Below, one piece after another: positions 8,875-19,874 of a stretch of DNA of 64,000 nucleotides (position 1 is its first letter; each line of letters starts with the position of its first letter). The DNA lies in NCBI GenBank assembly GCA_945952585.1, contig CAMFII010000013.1, positions 1 through 64,000 of the forward strand, read 5' to 3'. The position numbers were made by a program, and so were the translations under genes. Below the pieces are notes generated by a model. The model worked only from the letters and a program-made list of their open reading frames with translations. It was not told the origin of the DNA and did not search any database. This stretch comes from an uncultured Rhodobacter sp. GTDB lineage: Bacteria; Pseudomonadota; Alphaproteobacteria; Rhodobacterales; Rhodobacteraceae.

Positions 8875-9876
8875 TCAGATGAGCTTTCCCATGGCGACGG
8901 CGGTATCGGCCATGCGGTTTGAGAAGCCCCATTCGTTGTCGTACCAGCTGAGGATCGAGCAGAAGGTGCCGTCCATGACCTTGGTCTGGTCCATGTGGAA
9001 GACCGAGGAATGGGGGTCGTGGTTGAAGTCGGACGAGACGTTCTTGAACTTGGTGTAGCCGAGGATGCCCTTCAGCGGGCCATCGGCGGCGGCCTGGATC
9101 GCGCCGTTGATCTCCTCGACCGAAGTCGCGCGCTTGGCGAAGAACTTCAGGTCCACGACCGAGACGTTCGGCGTCGGCACGCGGATCGCGAAGCCGTCGA
9201 GCTTGCCCTTCAGCTCCGGCAGGACGAGGCCCACGGCCTTGGCGGCGCCGGTCGAGGTCGGGATCATGCTGAGCGCCGCGGCGCGGGCGCGGTAGAGGTC
9301 CTTGTGCATCGTGTCCAGCGTCGGCTGGTCGCCGGTATAGGAATGGATGGTGGTCATCATCCCCTTCTCGATCCCAATCGCGTCATGCAGCACCTTGGCC
9401 ACCGGCGACAGGCAGTTCGTCGTGCAAGAGGCGTTCGAGACCACGATGTCGTCGCGGGTCAGGACGTTGTGGTTCACGCCGAAGACGATGGTCTTGTCCG
9501 CGCCGTCGCCGGGGGCCGAGATCAGCACCCGCTTCGAGCCATTCTCGAGATGCGGCAGGCACTTCTCCTTCGAGGTGAAGATGCCGGTGCATTCGAGCAC
9601 GATATCGACATTGCTCCACGGAAGATCCGCGGGGTTCCTGAGCGCGGTGACCTGCATCGGGCCACGGCCGACGTCGATCCAGTCGGGGCCGGTCGTGACC
9701 TCGGCCGGGAAGCGGCCATGGACGGAGTCGAAGCGCAGCAGATGGGCATTGGTCTCGACCGGGCCGAGGTCGTTGATCGCGACCACCTCGATATCGGTGC
9801 GCCCGGATTCGATGATCGCCCGCAGGATGTTCCGCCCAATACGGCCGAAGCCGTTTATTGCAACCTTCACTGTCAT
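8875..9876 (-). CDS. cbbG: glyceraldehyde-3-phosphate dehydrogenase
   Basis: A 333-residue type I GAPDH that reduces 1,3-bisphosphoglycerate in the Calvin cycle and works in glycolysis in reverse. NAD(P) fold: [12 protein letters not shown] at the N-terminus. The catalytic Cys151 sits in [10 protein letters not shown], and the C-terminal [13 protein letters not shown] is intact. The start at 9876 gives [11 protein letters not shown]; the open frame upstream is not GAPDH. Synonym gap. It sits 29 bases after cbbT in the operon. Confidence 0.95.
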   Translation of the reverse strand: MTVKVAINGFGRIGRNILRAIIESGRTDIEVVAINDLGPVETNAHLLRFDSVHGRFPAEVTTGPDWIDVGRGPMQVTALRNPADLPWSNVDIVLECTGIFTSKEKCLPHLENGSKRVLISAPGDGADKTIVFGVNHNVLTRDDIVVSNASCTTNCLSPVAKVLHDAIGIEKGMMTTIHSYTGDQPTLDTMHKDLYRARAAALSMIPTSTGAAKAVGLVLPELKGKLDGFAIRVPTPNVSVVDLKFFAKRATSVEEINGAIQAAADGPLKGILGYTKFKNVSSDFNHDPHSSVFHMDQTKVMDGTFCSILSWYDNEWGFSNRMADTAVAMGKLI

Positions 9877-9905
9877 TCGCTTGTTCCGTTCCTGATGTAT
9901 CGAGT

Positions 9906-11876
9906 TCAGAGTCGCTGCCTGGCGGCTTCGACCACCGCCCCGGGCGTGATCCCGAAATGCGCGTAGAGCTGATGCGCCGGGGCCGAGGCCCCGAAGCCGG
10001 TCATGCCGATGAAGCCGTCCTCGGGTCGAAGCATGAGATCCCAACTCTGCCGGATCGCCGCCTCGACGCCGATGCGGGGCGCCGATCCCAGGATTCCGGC
10101 CCGGTAGGCCTCTGGCTGGGCCGCGAACAGTTCGAAGGACGGGGCCGAGACGACCGCCACGCGGATCCCTTCGGCCGCCAGCAGGTCGGCAGCGGCGACG
10201 GCAATTTCGACCTCCGAGCCGGTGGCGATCAGGGTCACCTGCCGGTCGACGGCATCGCGCAGCAGATAGGCGCCGCGCGCGGTCAGGTTGGTCTCAGCCG
10301 AGATGCGTTGTACCGGCAGGTTCTGACGGCTCAGGACCAGCATCACCGGCGTTTCCATCGAAGCCATGGCGATTTCCCAGGCCTCGGCGGTCTCCACGGC
10401 ATCGGCCGGCCGGATCACCGTCAGGTTGGGGATCGCCCGAAGGCTGGCCAGATGCTCGACCGGCTGGTGCGTCGGGCCATCCTCACCCAGGCCGATCGAG
10501 TCATGCGTCATCACATGGACGACCGGCACACCCATCAGCGCTCCCAGCCGGATCGCCGGGCGGCTGTAATCGGCGAAAGCCATGAACGTGCCGCCGTAGG
10601 GCCGGAACAGGCCATGCAGCGCGATGCCGTTCATCGCCGCCGCCATGCCGTGCTCGCGGATGCCGTAATGCATATAGCTGCCCGCGAAGTCGTCCTTGCG
10701 GACCGAGACCTGCGTCTTTGACCGCGTCAGGTTCGACCCGGTCAGGTCAGCCGAGCCGCCAATGGTGAAAGGCAGCGCGCCATTCACCACCTGCAGTGCC
10801 ATTTCGCTGGCCTTGCGGGTGGCGACCTTGGGCCGGTCGGCCAGCAGCTGCGCCTTGTAGGCGGCCATTGCCGGGATCAGCGCCGCGGGATCGCGCGCAA
10901 GATGCGCGTCGAAGGAAACGCGGTTCGGCGAGGCCTTGTGGCGGGAGGTCCAGGCCGCCCGGGCCTCGGCCCCGCGCGCGGCGATCCGGCGCCAGGCTGC
11001 ATAGACCTCGTCGGGGATGTCGAAGGGCGCGTGGCTCCAGCCCAGATGCGCGCGGGCCGCCTCGATCTCGGCCGCGCCGAGGGGGGCGCCGTGCACGTCG
11101 TGGCCGCCCTGCTTGTTGGGCGCGCCGAAGCCTATCACCGTGCGGCAAGCGATCAGGCTTGGCCTCGGATCGGCCTTGGCGGCGGCGATGGCATCGCCGA
11201 TCTCGCTTGCGTTGTGGCCATCGCAGGTCAGCACGTGCCAGCCCGCCGCCGCGAAGCGCTTCATCTGGTCGGTCGAGGTCGAAAGCGCGGTATCGCCGTC
11301 GATGGTGATGTGGTTGTCATCCCACAGCACGACCAGCCGGCCGAGGCCGAGATGGCCGGCCATGTCGATCGCCTCGTGGCTGATCCCCTCCATCAGGCAG
11401 CCGTCGCCGGCAATCACCCATGTCCAGTGATCGACCAGATCGGGGAAGCGGGCGTTCCCCAGACGCTCGGCCAGCGCAATGCCGACCGCGGTCGCGATGC
11501 CCTGCCCGAGCGGGCCGGTCGTGACCTCGATCCCCTTGGCATGGCCGTATTCCGGGTGGCCGGCGGTCCGGCTGCCCAGCTGGCGGAAAGCGCGGATCTG
11601 GTCCATGCCCATGTCGTCATAGCCGAGCAGGTGGTTGATCGCGTAGAGCAGCATCGAGCCGTGACCGGCCGACAGCACGAAGCGGTCGCGGTTAGGCCAG
11701 CCGGCATGGGTCGGGTCGATCGTGACGAAGCGGTTGAACAGCACCGTCGCCACGTCGGCCATGCCCATGGGCATGCCGGGATGGCCAGAGTTGGCGGCCT
11801 GCACCGCATCCATCGCCAGGGCGCGGATGGCGTTGGCCATGGTCCTTTCGTCGGCCGGGCGGATCTGGGCGTTCAT
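9906..11876 (-). CDS. cbbT: transketolase
   Basis: A 656-residue thiamine-diphosphate enzyme for the two-carbon transfers of the Calvin and pentose phosphate cycles. TPP motif: [13 protein letters not shown] through [10 protein letters not shown]. Also present are [12 protein letters not shown] and, in the pyrimidine-binding domain, [18 protein letters not shown]. The start at 11876 ([20 protein letters not shown]) fits the family; upstream the frame overlaps cbbP out of frame. It follows cbbP by 14 bases. Confidence 0.95.
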   Translation of the reverse strand: MNAQIRPADERTMANAIRALAMDAVQAANSGHPGMPMGMADVATVLFNRFVTIDPTHAGWPNRDRFVLSAGHGSMLLYAINHLLGYDDMGMDQIRAFRQLGSRTAGHPEYGHAKGIEVTTGPLGQGIATAVGIALAERLGNARFPDLVDHWTWVIAGDGCLMEGISHEAIDMAGHLGLGRLVVLWDDNHITIDGDTALSTSTDQMKRFAAAGWHVLTCDGHNASEIGDAIAAAKADPRPSLIACRTVIGFGAPNKQGGHDVHGAPLGAAEIEAARAHLGWSHAPFDIPDEVYAAWRRIAARGAEARAAWTSRHKASPNRVSFDAHLARDPAALIPAMAAYKAQLLADRPKVATRKASEMALQVVNGALPFTIGGSADLTGSNLTRSKTQVSVRKDDFAGSYMHYGIREHGMAAAMNGIALHGLFRPYGGTFMAFADYSRPAIRLGALMGVPVVHVMTHDSIGLGEDGPTHQPVEHLASLRAIPNLTVIRPADAVETAEAWEIAMASMETPVMLVLSRQNLPVQRISAETNLTARGAYLLRDAVDRQVTLIATGSEVEIAVAAADLLAAEGIRVAVVSAPSFELFAAQPEAYRAGILGSAPRIGVEAAIRQSWDLMLRPEDGFIGMTGFGASAPAHQLYAHFGITPGAVVEAARQRL

Positions 11877-11890
11877 CGCATCCCCTCCTG

Positions 11891-12769
11891 TCAGGCGCGC
11901 AGCTTGCGCGCGGTGGAAACCAGCCGCTCGATCAGCGGGGTCAGGATCAGCTGCATCGCGAGGTCCTGCTTGTTCCCCGGGATCACGATCGAGTTCGCCC
12001 GGCTCATCCAGGACCCGGCGATCATCGAGGTGAGGTAAGGGAAGTCGATGCCACGCGGGTTGCGGAAGCGGATGACGATCAGGCTTTCGTCCGGCGTCGG
12101 GATCCAGCGGGCGATGAACGGGTTCGAGGTGTCGACCACCGGCACCCGCTGGAAGTTGATGTCGGTCTCGGTGAATTGCGGGCAGATGCAATGCACGTAG
12201 GCGTGCATCCGGCGCAGGATCGTGTCGGTCACGGCCTCGGTCGAATAGCCGCGCGCGGCGCGGTCGCGGTGGATCTTCTGGGTCCATTCGAGGTTTATGA
12301 CCGGCACCACGCCGATCTTTAGGTCGGCATGACCAGAAATGTTGATGTCGTCGGTCTTCACCGCCCCGTGCAGGCCCTCGTAGAACAGCAGATCGGTTCC
12401 GTCCTCGAACGGGGCCCAGGCCGTGAACTCGCCCGGCGACACGCCGTGGCGTTCAGCCTCACCCGCGTCATGGACGTAGTGGCGGGTCCGGCCCTTGCCC
12501 GTCGCGCCATATTCGCTGAACACCCGCTCCAGCTCGCCAAGTTCGTTCGCTTCGTAGGAGAAATGCGAGAAGGTCTGGTCGCCCTCTTCCAGCTTCTGCT
12601 GCAGGATGGTGCGCATCTCGGCGCGATTGAAGCGATGGAAGGCATCGCCCTCGATCGAGACGGCCCGGATCCCCTCGCGGCGGAAGATCTGGTCGAAGGT
12701 GGTCTTCACCGTGGTTGTGCCAGCACCCGAAGACCCGGTGACGCTGATGATGGGATATGTCTTGCTCAT
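11891..12769 (-). CDS. cbbP: phosphoribulokinase
   Basis: A 292-residue class I (bacterial, octameric) phosphoribulokinase that makes ribulose-1,5-bisphosphate from ribulose-5-phosphate and ATP. The P-loop is GSSGAGTT at residues 12-19. [10 protein letters not shown] and FYEGLHGAV carry the acidic and substrate-binding residues. Length and the plain N-terminus match proteobacterial CbbP rather than the redox-regulated plant type. It lies three bases after cbbF, indicating one transcript. Confidence 0.96.
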   Translation of the reverse strand: MSKTYPIISVTGSSGAGTTTVKTTFDQIFRREGIRAVSIEGDAFHRFNRAEMRTILQQKLEEGDQTFSHFSYEANELGELERVFSEYGATGKGRTRHYVHDAGEAERHGVSPGEFTAWAPFEDGTDLLFYEGLHGAVKTDDINISGHADLKIGVVPVINLEWTQKIHRDRAARGYSTEAVTDTILRRMHAYVHCICPQFTETDINFQRVPVVDTSNPFIARWIPTPDESLIVIRFRNPRGIDFPYLTSMIAGSWMSRANSIVIPGNKQDLAMQLILTPLIERLVSTARKLRA

Positions 12770-12772
12770 GGT

Positions 12773-13777
12773 TCAGACCCTGAAGAGGCCGCGCTTGTTG
12801 AAGAGCGCCGCGTTTTCCTGCTCGGGCAGGTCGTGATAGGTGACCACCCGCATGACCTTGTTGGCGCTGCCGAAGACGAAGGGGGTACGGGCGTGCAGTG
12901 TCAGCGGCACCGCGTCGAGAATCGCGTTGATCCCGTCGGTTGCACGCCCCCCGGCCTGTTCGACAAGGAACGCGATCGGCGCACATTCGTAGACCAGCCG
13001 GAGGCGTCCGTTCTCGTAGCCCTTCCGGCTGTCCTTCGGATAAAGGAAGATTCCGCCGCGGGTCATGATGCGGTGGGTCTCGGCCACGAGCGAGGCGATC
13101 CAGCGCATGTTGAAGTTGCGCCCCGCCGGTCCTTCCGTGCCGGCCACGCGGTCGTCGACATAGGCGCGGATCGGCGCGGGCCAGTGGCGATAGTTCGAGG
13201 CGTTGATCGCATATTCCTGCGCCTCGGCGGGAATGTCGGGGATGCGGCCCAGCAGGGTGAAACGTCCGGTCTCGGGGTCGAGCACGTATTTCAGCACGCC
13301 CTCGCCAAAGCTGACCATCAGGCAGCATTGCGGCCCGTAGATCGCATAGCCCGCCGCAAGGATCTCACGCCCCGGGCGAAGGAAGCTGGTGTCTGGGGAA
13401 CCTGCCGCGCGGTAAATGGCAAAGATCGACCCGATCGAGGCGTTGGTGTCGATGTTCGAGGACCCATCGAGCGGGTCGATCGCCAGCGCAAGCGTCCCGG
13501 AGGGATCGAGGGTGATGACCTCGTCCTGTTCCTCGGACGCATAGTAGCGCACGGCGGATGTCTTCAGTGCCGCGACAAAGGCCTCGTCCGCGATGACGTC
13601 CAGCGCCTTCTGGGTGTCGCCATCCGTGTTGGTGCCTCGGGACGCGCCGAGATCCTCTGCGATACCGCTGCGGGCGATGCGCCTGGCAATCGCGGCGCAG
13701 ACGCCCGCTATGCGATCGACGGTATCGGCTTGGACCGCATCGGTGCCCGCGGGCACCCTGTCGAGATTGTCCGGCAT
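12773..13777 (-). CDS. cbbF: fructose-1,6-/sedoheptulose-1,7-bisphosphatase class I
   Basis: A 334-residue class I FBPase, first gene of the cbbFPTGAEYZ operon. The metal-binding DPLDGSSN lies at residues 101-108, followed by [15 protein letters not shown]. The sugar-phosphate region and [12 protein letters not shown] are also present. CbbF enzymes usually hydrolyse both fructose and sedoheptulose bisphosphates. AGAGGAG precedes the ATG. A divergent cbbR begins 96 bases upstream, and that gap carries tandem CbbR-type motifs. Confidence 0.95.
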   Translation of the reverse strand: MPDNLDRVPAGTDAVQADTVDRIAGVCAAIARRIARSGIAEDLGASRGTNTDGDTQKALDVIADEAFVAALKTSAVRYYASEEQDEVITLDPSGTLALAIDPLDGSSNIDTNASIGSIFAIYRAAGSPDTSFLRPGREILAAGYAIYGPQCCLMVSFGEGVLKYVLDPETGRFTLLGRIPDIPAEAQEYAINASNYRHWPAPIRAYVDDRVAGTEGPAGRNFNMRWIASLVAETHRIMTRGGIFLYPKDSRKGYENGRLRLVYECAPIAFLVEQAGGRATDGINAILDAVPLTLHARTPFVFGSANKVMRVVTYHDLPEQENAALFNKRGLFRV

Positions 13778-13827
13778 GATGCTCCTCTAACCAGCGACCG
13801 CCTGATGAGACTTGTGCGAAACGCATA

Positions 13828-13851
13828 TAAATGAAATTTAATTAGAGATTA
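13828..13851. promoter_or_regulatory. candidate CbbR operator, cbbF/cbbR intergenic
   Basis: Two TNA half-site pairs share a centre: TAA-N7-TTA (13828-13840) and TTA-N8-TTA (13838-13851). This matches the published CbbR pattern TNA-N7/8-TNA. The stretch is AT-rich against a GC-rich background and lies in the divergent promoter gap. Confidence 0.6.
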
Positions 13852-13873
13852 TCTTCTTTCAGGAAAATCTAAT

Positions 13874-14812
13874 ATGCCTCGGATCGACGCGGTAACGCTG
13901 AAGCAGCTTCGGGCCCTGCGTTCCGTGGCCGAGCTTGGTTCTCTAACCTCCGCAGCGGATCGGCTTGGCCTGACGCCTCCAGCAATTCATAGCCAGATCA
14001 GGAACTTGGAGGTCGCGGTCGGGCATGAGGTGCTGACCCGATCGGGCGAGGGCGGCAGGCTGAAGCTGACAGCTGAGGGCGAGGACATGCTTTTGGCGGC
14101 GGAGCGGATCGAGTCCATTCTGTCGCAGGCGGCAGCAACGATCCGGGCGCGATCGTCCGGCAAGATCGGTCACATCAGCCTGTCGGTCGTGTCGACCGCC
14201 AAGTATTTCGCGCCCGGGCTGGTGCGCGAGCTGCAACGGAGCCATCCTGAAGTCGAGACAACCTTGCGCGTCGGCAACCGGGAAATGGTGATTGCCGATC
14301 TGCAGCTGGGCCGCTGCGATCTGGCGATCATGGGCCGTCCGCCCCGCCAGCCTGAGGTGCGCGCCGTGCCGCTCGGCCCCCATCCCCACGGGGTGATCCT
14401 GCCACCAACCCATCCGCTTGCCACCCATGACGGCTTCGACCCCGCCGCGCTGGCCTCGGAGACATTCCTTGCGCGCGAGGAAGGTTCGGGCACGCGCATC
14501 CTGATGCAACGCTTCCTCGACCAGCTGGTGCAGGGCCAGCCCGTCCGCATGCTGGAGATGGACTCAAACGAGACGATCAAGCAGGCCGTCCTGGCGGGGC
14601 TCGGTATCGCTTTCCTGTCGCTCCACACCGTCTGCGAAGAAATGCGGACCGGGCGGCTGGTGGCATTGAGAGGCCGGGGATTGCCGGTGATGCGACACTG
14701 GTATCTGGTCACCCCGCTTCACGCCCCGGTCAGCCCCGTAGCAGAGCGGATCGAGGCCGCGATCGGGGCCATGAACGGCACGTTTCTGCCGCGCGTGCCT
14801 GTCAGCGAGTAA
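13874..14812 (+). CDS. cbbR: LysR-family regulator of the cbbF operon
   Basis: A 312-residue LysR-type regulator: N-terminal winged HTH (LKQLRALRSVAELGSLTSAADRLGLTPPAIHSQI, residues about 9-42), linker helix, then a periplasmic-binding-like effector domain with the VSTAKYF segment common in CbbRs. CbbR proteins sense Calvin-cycle metabolites such as RuBP and activate cbb operons. It is divergent from cbbF, which it most likely controls, and its end overlaps the cbbO end by 11 bases (convergent). A second CbbR-like gene heads cbbL at 19875. The two share the 'STAKY' and 'FLxRExGSGTRI' blocks but differ in the HTH. Confidence 0.88.
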   Translation: MPRIDAVTLKQLRALRSVAELGSLTSAADRLGLTPPAIHSQIRNLEVAVGHEVLTRSGEGGRLKLTAEGEDMLLAAERIESILSQAAATIRARSSGKIGHISLSVVSTAKYFAPGLVRELQRSHPEVETTLRVGNREMVIADLQLGRCDLAIMGRPPRQPEVRAVPLGPHPHGVILPPTHPLATHDGFDPAALASETFLAREEGSGTRILMQRFLDQLVQGQPVRMLEMDSNETIKQAVLAGLGIAFLSLHTVCEEMRTGRLVALRGRGLPVMRHWYLVTPLHAPVSPVAERIEAAIGAMNGTFLPRVPVSE

Positions 14813-17102
14813 GCCGGGCATAAAGCTGCGGCAAACGTTCGGGCAGGCGCTCGACCCGGTCCAGGACTGCGACGTTGCGGGATCCGAAGATGCGGGCGGA
14901 GTAGCTGTCTGCGCCAGGATCGAGCGTCAGGCAGAACGGGGTGATCCCGCGCCGCACCGCCTCTTCCACCGCCGCGCGTGCATCGGCGCGCAGGTAGAGC
15001 GGATCGCGCACGTCGATGTCGGCGGGTTCCCCGTCGGTCACCATCAGCATCAGCTTGCGCGCCGATTTCAACGGCGTCATCAGTGCGGTCGCGTGCCGGA
15101 TCGCCGCACCCATCCGCGTCGAAAGCCTTCCTTCGGCCCCTGCGAGCCGCGCCTTGGCCAAGGGGTCCCAGGGGCGGTCGAAATCCTTGAACCGTTGATA
15201 CTGCACATCGTCGCGCCCGTCCGAACAAAATCCATGGACAGCGAAACGGTCGCCAACCCGGTGGATCGCCTCGGCCAGCAGGACGGCGGCGGCCTTGGTC
15301 AGGTCGAGCACGGTCTGGTCCGGCACCGCCGTGGGGTCGTTGGTCGATTCCGACAGGTCGAGCAGCAAAAGCACGGCGGTGTCTCGGGTTCGGCGCAGGT
15401 GGCGTATCATCACCCGCGGGTCGGGATCGTGGCCGCAGCGTCGGTCAACCGCTGCAAGCACAGCCGCGTTCAGGTCGAGGTCGTCGCCCTCTTCCAGCTT
15501 GCGGATGCGCTGAATCCCTTCGGGACGCATGGCGTCGATGAGGTAGCGCAGGCGCTGCATGACCGGGCGATGCTGATCGAGCACCCTCTCCGCAAGCAGG
15601 GGATCGCCGAGTTGTGGGCGGCGCTCGCGCAGCGTTACCCAGGCCGGGCGTGGCAACTGGATGCGGTAGTCGAACTCGTCATACATCACCGGCGGAGAGA
15701 TGGCCGGTTTCCCCTTGCGGTCATTGAAGCTCGTCCCGTCGTCGTCAAGAAACTCCGAGGCTTGCACCCAGACCTCCTGCGCATCGTCGCCGGCGGTTTC
15801 GACCTCGACCTCGTTCACCATCTCGCTGACCGAGACATATCTGCGGACCTGCTCGGGAGGCGCGGCAAGGACACGGTCGAAGCCGAACTCGTCATTGTCC
15901 CAGAGCAGGCGGTTGTCGCAGCGATAGGGGCAGGACGGGCGATCGCGATGCGGCGAAAACGGCAGGCCCGACATCCGTTCGGCCAAAGCAAGCCCGAAGG
16001 CAAACGCCGCATCCTGGTCGCGCAGGTCAAGAGCCGCAAATTCCGCCTGCGCCCAGGCGGCGAGCGGATCGTCCTGCACCGCCCCCGGCAGCAGCAGGGC
16101 TTGCGCGATCCGGTCGAATTGTGCGGCGATCCCCTGCCCCGTCACGCCAAGGAAGCGCGACCAGAGATCCCGGAGCCGCGGAAAGCGCACAATCGCCAGC
16201 GCCTCGACGCACGCGTCCTCGACGAGCCCCACGGCGATCTGTTGCAACAGGGTCAGCCCCATGTCGTCATAGGGTCGGCGCACTGCCGCCAGATGCGCCG
16301 CGAGATGCGCCGCCTGAGCGCGGTAAAGATCAAGGGCCGGCTGGCCGTTCCAGTCATCAAGCGCATCCGGAAGATGCAGCGCATGCGCCTCATAGAAGGG
16401 AACCGGCAGCGCTCCGCCCGTTCCGGCCGAGGGCAGGATCAGGAAGTCCCGCCCCCAAAGCGCACGCAGGTACATGCCAAGGCGTCGCTGCACATCCACC
16501 AGCAGAAGTCCCCTGCGCTCGCGCTTCATTACGGCGCGGGAGTCCTCGCTTTCCAGGGCGAAGTAGCGGTCAAGTTCGGGATAGTCCGTGCGATGCGCCT
16601 CCGCCCCCCAGTCGGCCCAAGCACGCAAGCCACCGAGCGTGAGCACATCCAGCAGCTCGCCAAGATGCTCCAGCATCGGCCGTATCCCGCGGGGCGCCCG
16701 CGCCAGGAGATGATCGAGAAATCCGAGATAGTCGCGGAAGAGCCCGGCATCCCCAAGACGTGCCGCAGCGATCGGCGCGGTCGCGATGATCCGTTCGATC
16801 ACCGCCCCCGAGGTGCGCGAGGCGAAGCCAAGGCAGGCAGCGGCGCTTTCGGCGAGGATATCCTCGCCCAGGTCGCGGGCGACGCGCGGCATCGCCTCGA
16901 TCCAGGCCAGCCCAACCGGATCACCGCGGCCGATGCGGAGCAGAGAGTCGAGACCCGTCAACCAGCCGTCCAGCCCGCGGGGGCTGAGCCGCCGCCGCGC
17001 CTCGGGCAACGCGCTGGCCAGCGCTGCCGACAGTGCGGGCGACAGGTGTTCGAACCCGGCGGGCAGGCGGCCCGGATCAGAAATAGGTTGCGACGGCTGC
17101 AT
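14802..17102 (-). CDS. cbbO: CbbO, VWA-domain RuBisCO activase subunit
   Basis: A 766-residue protein of the CbbO/NorD type. A long, mostly helical N-terminal part precedes a C-terminal von Willebrand A domain with MIDAS motif DLSES after VLLLL, and [14 protein letters not shown] further on. In characterised systems CbbO binds RuBisCO through its VWA domain and works with the CbbQ AAA+ hexamer to strip inhibitory sugar phosphates. The neighbourhood cbbL-S-Q-O assigns it to RuBisCO rather than to nitric oxide reductase (NorD). The start at 17102 overlaps the cbbQ end by 26 bases; its ribosome site is weak, so a later start is possible. Confidence 0.88.
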   Translation of the reverse strand: MQPSQPISDPGRLPAGFEHLSPALSAALASALPEARRRLSPRGLDGWLTGLDSLLRIGRGDPVGLAWIEAMPRVARDLGEDILAESAAACLGFASRTSGAVIERIIATAPIAAARLGDAGLFRDYLGFLDHLLARAPRGIRPMLEHLGELLDVLTLGGLRAWADWGAEAHRTDYPELDRYFALESEDSRAVMKRERRGLLLVDVQRRLGMYLRALWGRDFLILPSAGTGGALPVPFYEAHALHLPDALDDWNGQPALDLYRAQAAHLAAHLAAVRRPYDDMGLTLLQQIAVGLVEDACVEALAIVRFPRLRDLWSRFLGVTGQGIAAQFDRIAQALLLPGAVQDDPLAAWAQAEFAALDLRDQDAAFAFGLALAERMSGLPFSPHRDRPSCPYRCDNRLLWDNDEFGFDRVLAAPPEQVRRYVSVSEMVNEVEVETAGDDAQEVWVQASEFLDDDGTSFNDRKGKPAISPPVMYDEFDYRIQLPRPAWVTLRERRPQLGDPLLAERVLDQHRPVMQRLRYLIDAMRPEGIQRIRKLEEGDDLDLNAAVLAAVDRRCGHDPDPRVMIRHLRRTRDTAVLLLLDLSESTNDPTAVPDQTVLDLTKAAAVLLAEAIHRVGDRFAVHGFCSDGRDDVQYQRFKDFDRPWDPLAKARLAGAEGRLSTRMGAAIRHATALMTPLKSARKLMLMVTDGEPADIDVRDPLYLRADARAAVEEAVRRGITPFCLTLDPGADSYSARIFGSRNVAVLDRVERLPERLPQLYARLTR

Positions 17103-17880
17103 CGAGCGCGTCCCGCATGTCAGGATCGTCGGTGATCGGCCGGACGAGCGCCATTGTGCAAGCCGCTACCGGGGGCACGCCCCGGGCGATCAGCATGCCC
17201 GCATGGATCAGCATCCGGGTCGAGATCCCCTCGTCCAGACCGTGGCCCTTCAGATTGCGCGCCCGTTCGCCGATCTGGACTAGCCGCTCGGCCGTCCCCT
17301 GATCGACGCCGCTTTCATGCCGCACGATCTCGGCCTCGACGGAGGCTTCGGGCCAGGTGAAATCCAGCGCGCCGAAGCGCTGCTTCGTCGACTGCTTGAG
17401 GTCTTTCATCAGGGACTGGTAGCCGGGGTTGTAGCTGATGACGAGGAAGAAGTCGGGATGGGCGCGCAGAAGCTCGCCCTTCTTTTCCAGCGGCAGCACC
17501 CGGCGGTTGTCGGTCAAGGGATGGATGACGACGGTCGTGTCCTGCCGGGCCTCCACCACCTCGTCGAGATAGCAGATGGCGCCATGGCGGGCCGCAAAGG
17601 TCAGCGGTCCGTCCTGCCAGCGCGTCCCTTCGGCATCCAAAAGGAACCGGCCGACCAGGTCAGAGGCAGTCATGTCCTCGTTGCAGGCCACGGTGACAAG
17701 CGGGCGCTGCAGACGCCAGGCCATATGCTCGACGAAGCGGGTCTTGCCGCAGCCGGTCGGCCCCTTGAGCATGACCGGCATCCGGGCCTCGTAAGCCGCA
17801 GTGAAAAGGGAAACCTCGTCGCCGGTGGGGCGGTACCACGGCTCTTCGGTCAGTCTGTGCTGGTCCGTCAGATCCTTCAT
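17077..17880 (-). CDS. cbbQ: CbbQ, AAA+ RuBisCO activase
   Basis: A 267-residue MoxR-type AAA+ ATPase of the CbbQ/NorQ family. Walker A is GPTGCGKT (residues 40-47), Walker B is CYLDEVVEA (103-111), then the pre-sensor region [18 protein letters not shown] and an arginine-rich C-terminal lid. CbbQ hexamers with CbbO remodel inhibited form I RuBisCO. It follows cbbS by 55 bases and is coupled to cbbO by overlap. NorQ is the closest alternative, but no nor genes are present. Confidence 0.92.
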   Translation of the reverse strand: MKDLTDQHRLTEEPWYRPTGDEVSLFTAAYEARMPVMLKGPTGCGKTRFVEHMAWRLQRPLVTVACNEDMTASDLVGRFLLDAEGTRWQDGPLTFAARHGAICYLDEVVEARQDTTVVIHPLTDNRRVLPLEKKGELLRAHPDFFLVISYNPGYQSLMKDLKQSTKQRFGALDFTWPEASVEAEIVRHESGVDQGTAERLVQIGERARNLKGHGLDEGISTRMLIHAGMLIARGVPPVAACTMALVRPITDDPDMRDALDAAVATYF

Positions 17881-17935
17881 CGCTCCCCTCCCGGCTGTCG
17901 GAGGGACCGCGCATGGCGGTCCTCCCCGTCTCGCG

Positions 17936-18292
17936 TCAGACCGGCATGCCGCGATAGACGACCATGTTCGCCCCCTGCGACTGGGTGAAGTTGTTGTAGC
18001 CGATCAGCCGCACATGGTTGTCCGGGTTGGCGGCGTGGCAGGCCTCGAGCTCGGCCATGATCGCGTCGACATCGGTTTCGCCGAACATCGGCAACTTCCA
18101 CATGTACCAGTAGTAGCCCGAGGCGAATTCCGGTTCGGTATGTTCGATGGCCGGGTTCCAGCCATTCTTGACGATCCATTCCACCTGCTTGCGGATCTCG
18201 TCCTTCGACATCTCGGGCAGGTAGGAGAACGTGCCCATCTTGCGGCTGGCCGGGTCGGACAGGCGCGAGGGATAATCCTGAACTGTGCTCAT
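17936..18292 (-). CDS. cbbS: RuBisCO small subunit, form IA
   Basis: A 118-residue small subunit. Recognisable blocks are the N-terminal [20 protein letters not shown] region, [23 protein letters not shown] and the C-terminal [14 protein letters not shown] segment. The N-terminal extension ([18 protein letters not shown]) and the pairing with CbbQ/O are typical of form IA rather than red-type form IC. The start at 18292 has AGGATCC-type purine-rich sequence upstream. It lies 29 bases downstream of cbbL. Confidence 0.95.
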   Translation of the reverse strand: MSTVQDYPSRLSDPASRKMGTFSYLPEMSKDEIRKQVEWIVKNGWNPAIEHTEPEFASGYYWYMWKLPMFGETDVDAIMAELEACHAANPDNHVRLIGYNNFTQSQGANMVVYRGMPV

Positions 18293-18321
18293 CTTGAGGA
18301 TCCTTTCCTGTTCCGGGCCGG

Positions 18322-19752
18322 TCAGCGGTGCTGCACGTCCAGCTTGTCCACGGTGTCGAACTCGAATTTGATCTCCTTCCATGTCTCCATGGCGATCTTG
18401 AGTTCCGGGCTGTGTTTCGCGGCCTTGGTCAGGATGTCCTTGCCTTCCTTTTCAAGCTGCCGGCCCTCGTTGCGGGCCTGGACACAGGCCTCCAGCGCCA
18501 CCCGGTTCGCGGCGGCGCCTGCCGCGTTGCCCCAGGGGTGGCCAAGCGTGCCGCCGCCGAATTGCAGCACCGAGTCATTGCCGAAAATCGCCACCAGCGC
18601 CGGCATGTGCCAGACATGGATCCCGCCGGAGGCGACCGGGAACACGCCGGGCATGGATCCCCAGTCCTGGTCGAAGAAGATCCCGCGGGCGCGATCCTCC
18701 TTGATGAAGCGGTCGCGCATCAGGTCGATCCAGCCGAGCGTCGCTTCGCGGTCGCCTTCAAGCTTGCCGACCACGGTCCCTGAATGCAGGTGATCGCCGC
18801 CCAAAAGCCGCAGCAGTTTCGCCAGAACCCGGAAATTGATGCCGTGGTTCGGGTTCCGGTCGATCACCGCATGCATGGCGCGGTGGACGTGCAGCAGCAT
18901 TCCGTTGTCGCGGCACCATTTCGACAGCGAGTTGTGGGCGGCCCAGCCAAGGGTGATGTAGTCCGACATGATGATCGGAGTGTTGAGTTCCTTGGCGAAC
19001 TCGGCGCGCTTGAACATGTCCTCGATCGTGGGCGCCGTCACGTTCATGTAGTGACCCTTGCGCTCCCCCGTCTCGGCTTCGGACTTGTCGATGGCTTCCT
19101 GGCAGAACAGGAAACGGTCGCGCCAGCGCATGAAGGGCTGGCTGTTGACGTTCTCGTCGTCCTTGGTGAAGTCGAGACCTCCGCGCAGGCATTCGTAGAC
19201 GGCGCGGCCATAGTTCTTGGCCGACAGGCCGAGCTTCGGCTTGATGGTGCAGCCAAGCAGCGGGCGGCCGTATTTGTCCATCTTGTCGCGCTCGACCTGG
19301 ATGCCGTGGGGCGGACCGAAGCAGGTCTTCACGAACCAGATCGGGAAACGCACGTCCTCGAGGCGCAGAGAGCGCACGGCCTTGAAGCCGAAGACATTGC
19401 CGACGAGCGAGGTGAAGACGTTGACGACCGAGCCTTCCTCGAACAGGTCGGCGGGATAGGCGACGAAAGCGTAGAAGGCGTCGTCGGATCCCGGCACATC
19501 CTCGACCCGGTAAGCCCGCCCCTTGTAGTGATCGAGATCGGTCAGGAGGTCGGTCCAGACGGTGGTCCAGGTTCCGGTCGAGCTTTCGGCGGCAACCGCG
19601 GCCGCGGCCTCTTCACGGGGAACACCTGCCTGCGGGATAACCTTGAAGACGGCGAGGATATCGGTCTCCTTCACCTGATACTCCGGCTCCCAATAGGTCG
19701 AGCGGTAATCCTTGACGCCAGCGTCGTATTTCTTCCGCGGCTGGGTGTTCAT
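18322..19752 (-). CDS. cbbL: RuBisCO large subunit, form IA
   Basis: A 476-residue large subunit with an intact active site: Lys171 in [10 protein letters not shown], carbamylated Lys197 with Asp199 and Glu200 in [29 protein letters not shown] (loop 6) and [12 protein letters not shown]. Sequence blocks ([27 protein letters not shown] near the C-terminus) are those of green-type form IA. The ATG has GGAGGAG upstream. The gene heads cbbLSQO and is divergent from a LysR gene. No cbbX is present, consistent with the CbbQ/O activase type. Confidence 0.97.
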   Translation of the reverse strand: MNTQPRKKYDAGVKDYRSTYWEPEYQVKETDILAVFKVIPQAGVPREEAAAAVAAESSTGTWTTVWTDLLTDLDHYKGRAYRVEDVPGSDDAFYAFVAYPADLFEEGSVVNVFTSLVGNVFGFKAVRSLRLEDVRFPIWFVKTCFGPPHGIQVERDKMDKYGRPLLGCTIKPKLGLSAKNYGRAVYECLRGGLDFTKDDENVNSQPFMRWRDRFLFCQEAIDKSEAETGERKGHYMNVTAPTIEDMFKRAEFAKELNTPIIMSDYITLGWAAHNSLSKWCRDNGMLLHVHRAMHAVIDRNPNHGINFRVLAKLLRLLGGDHLHSGTVVGKLEGDREATLGWIDLMRDRFIKEDRARGIFFDQDWGSMPGVFPVASGGIHVWHMPALVAIFGNDSVLQFGGGTLGHPWGNAAGAAANRVALEACVQARNEGRQLEKEGKDILTKAAKHSPELKIAMETWKEIKFEFDTVDKLDVQHR

Positions 19753-19839
19753 CCCGGTTCTCCTCCCAAAGACAGGTCCCGGCGCCTGCGGGCCGTCGAG
19801 ACAACGAGGAGAGTGGGGGAACTGATGAATTTATCAAAA

Positions 19840-19861
19840 TGAATAGTTCTTAGGATAAGAA
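19840..19861. promoter_or_regulatory. candidate CbbR operator, cbbL/cbbR2 intergenic
   Basis: TGA-N7-TTA (19840-19852) fits the TNA-N7/8-TNA CbbR pattern and overlaps a 6-3-6 inverted repeat TTCTTA-GGA-TAAGAA (19847-19861). It lies in the AT-rich 122-base gap between cbbL and the divergent LysR gene. Confidence 0.6.
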
Positions 19862-19874
19862 TATGCCATAGTTT

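Noticed and set aside
14802-17880. NorQ/NorD nitric oxide reductase maturation pair
   Set aside because: The proteins are homologous to NorQ/NorD, but the order cbbL-S-Q-O and absence of norCB make CbbQ/CbbO the better call.
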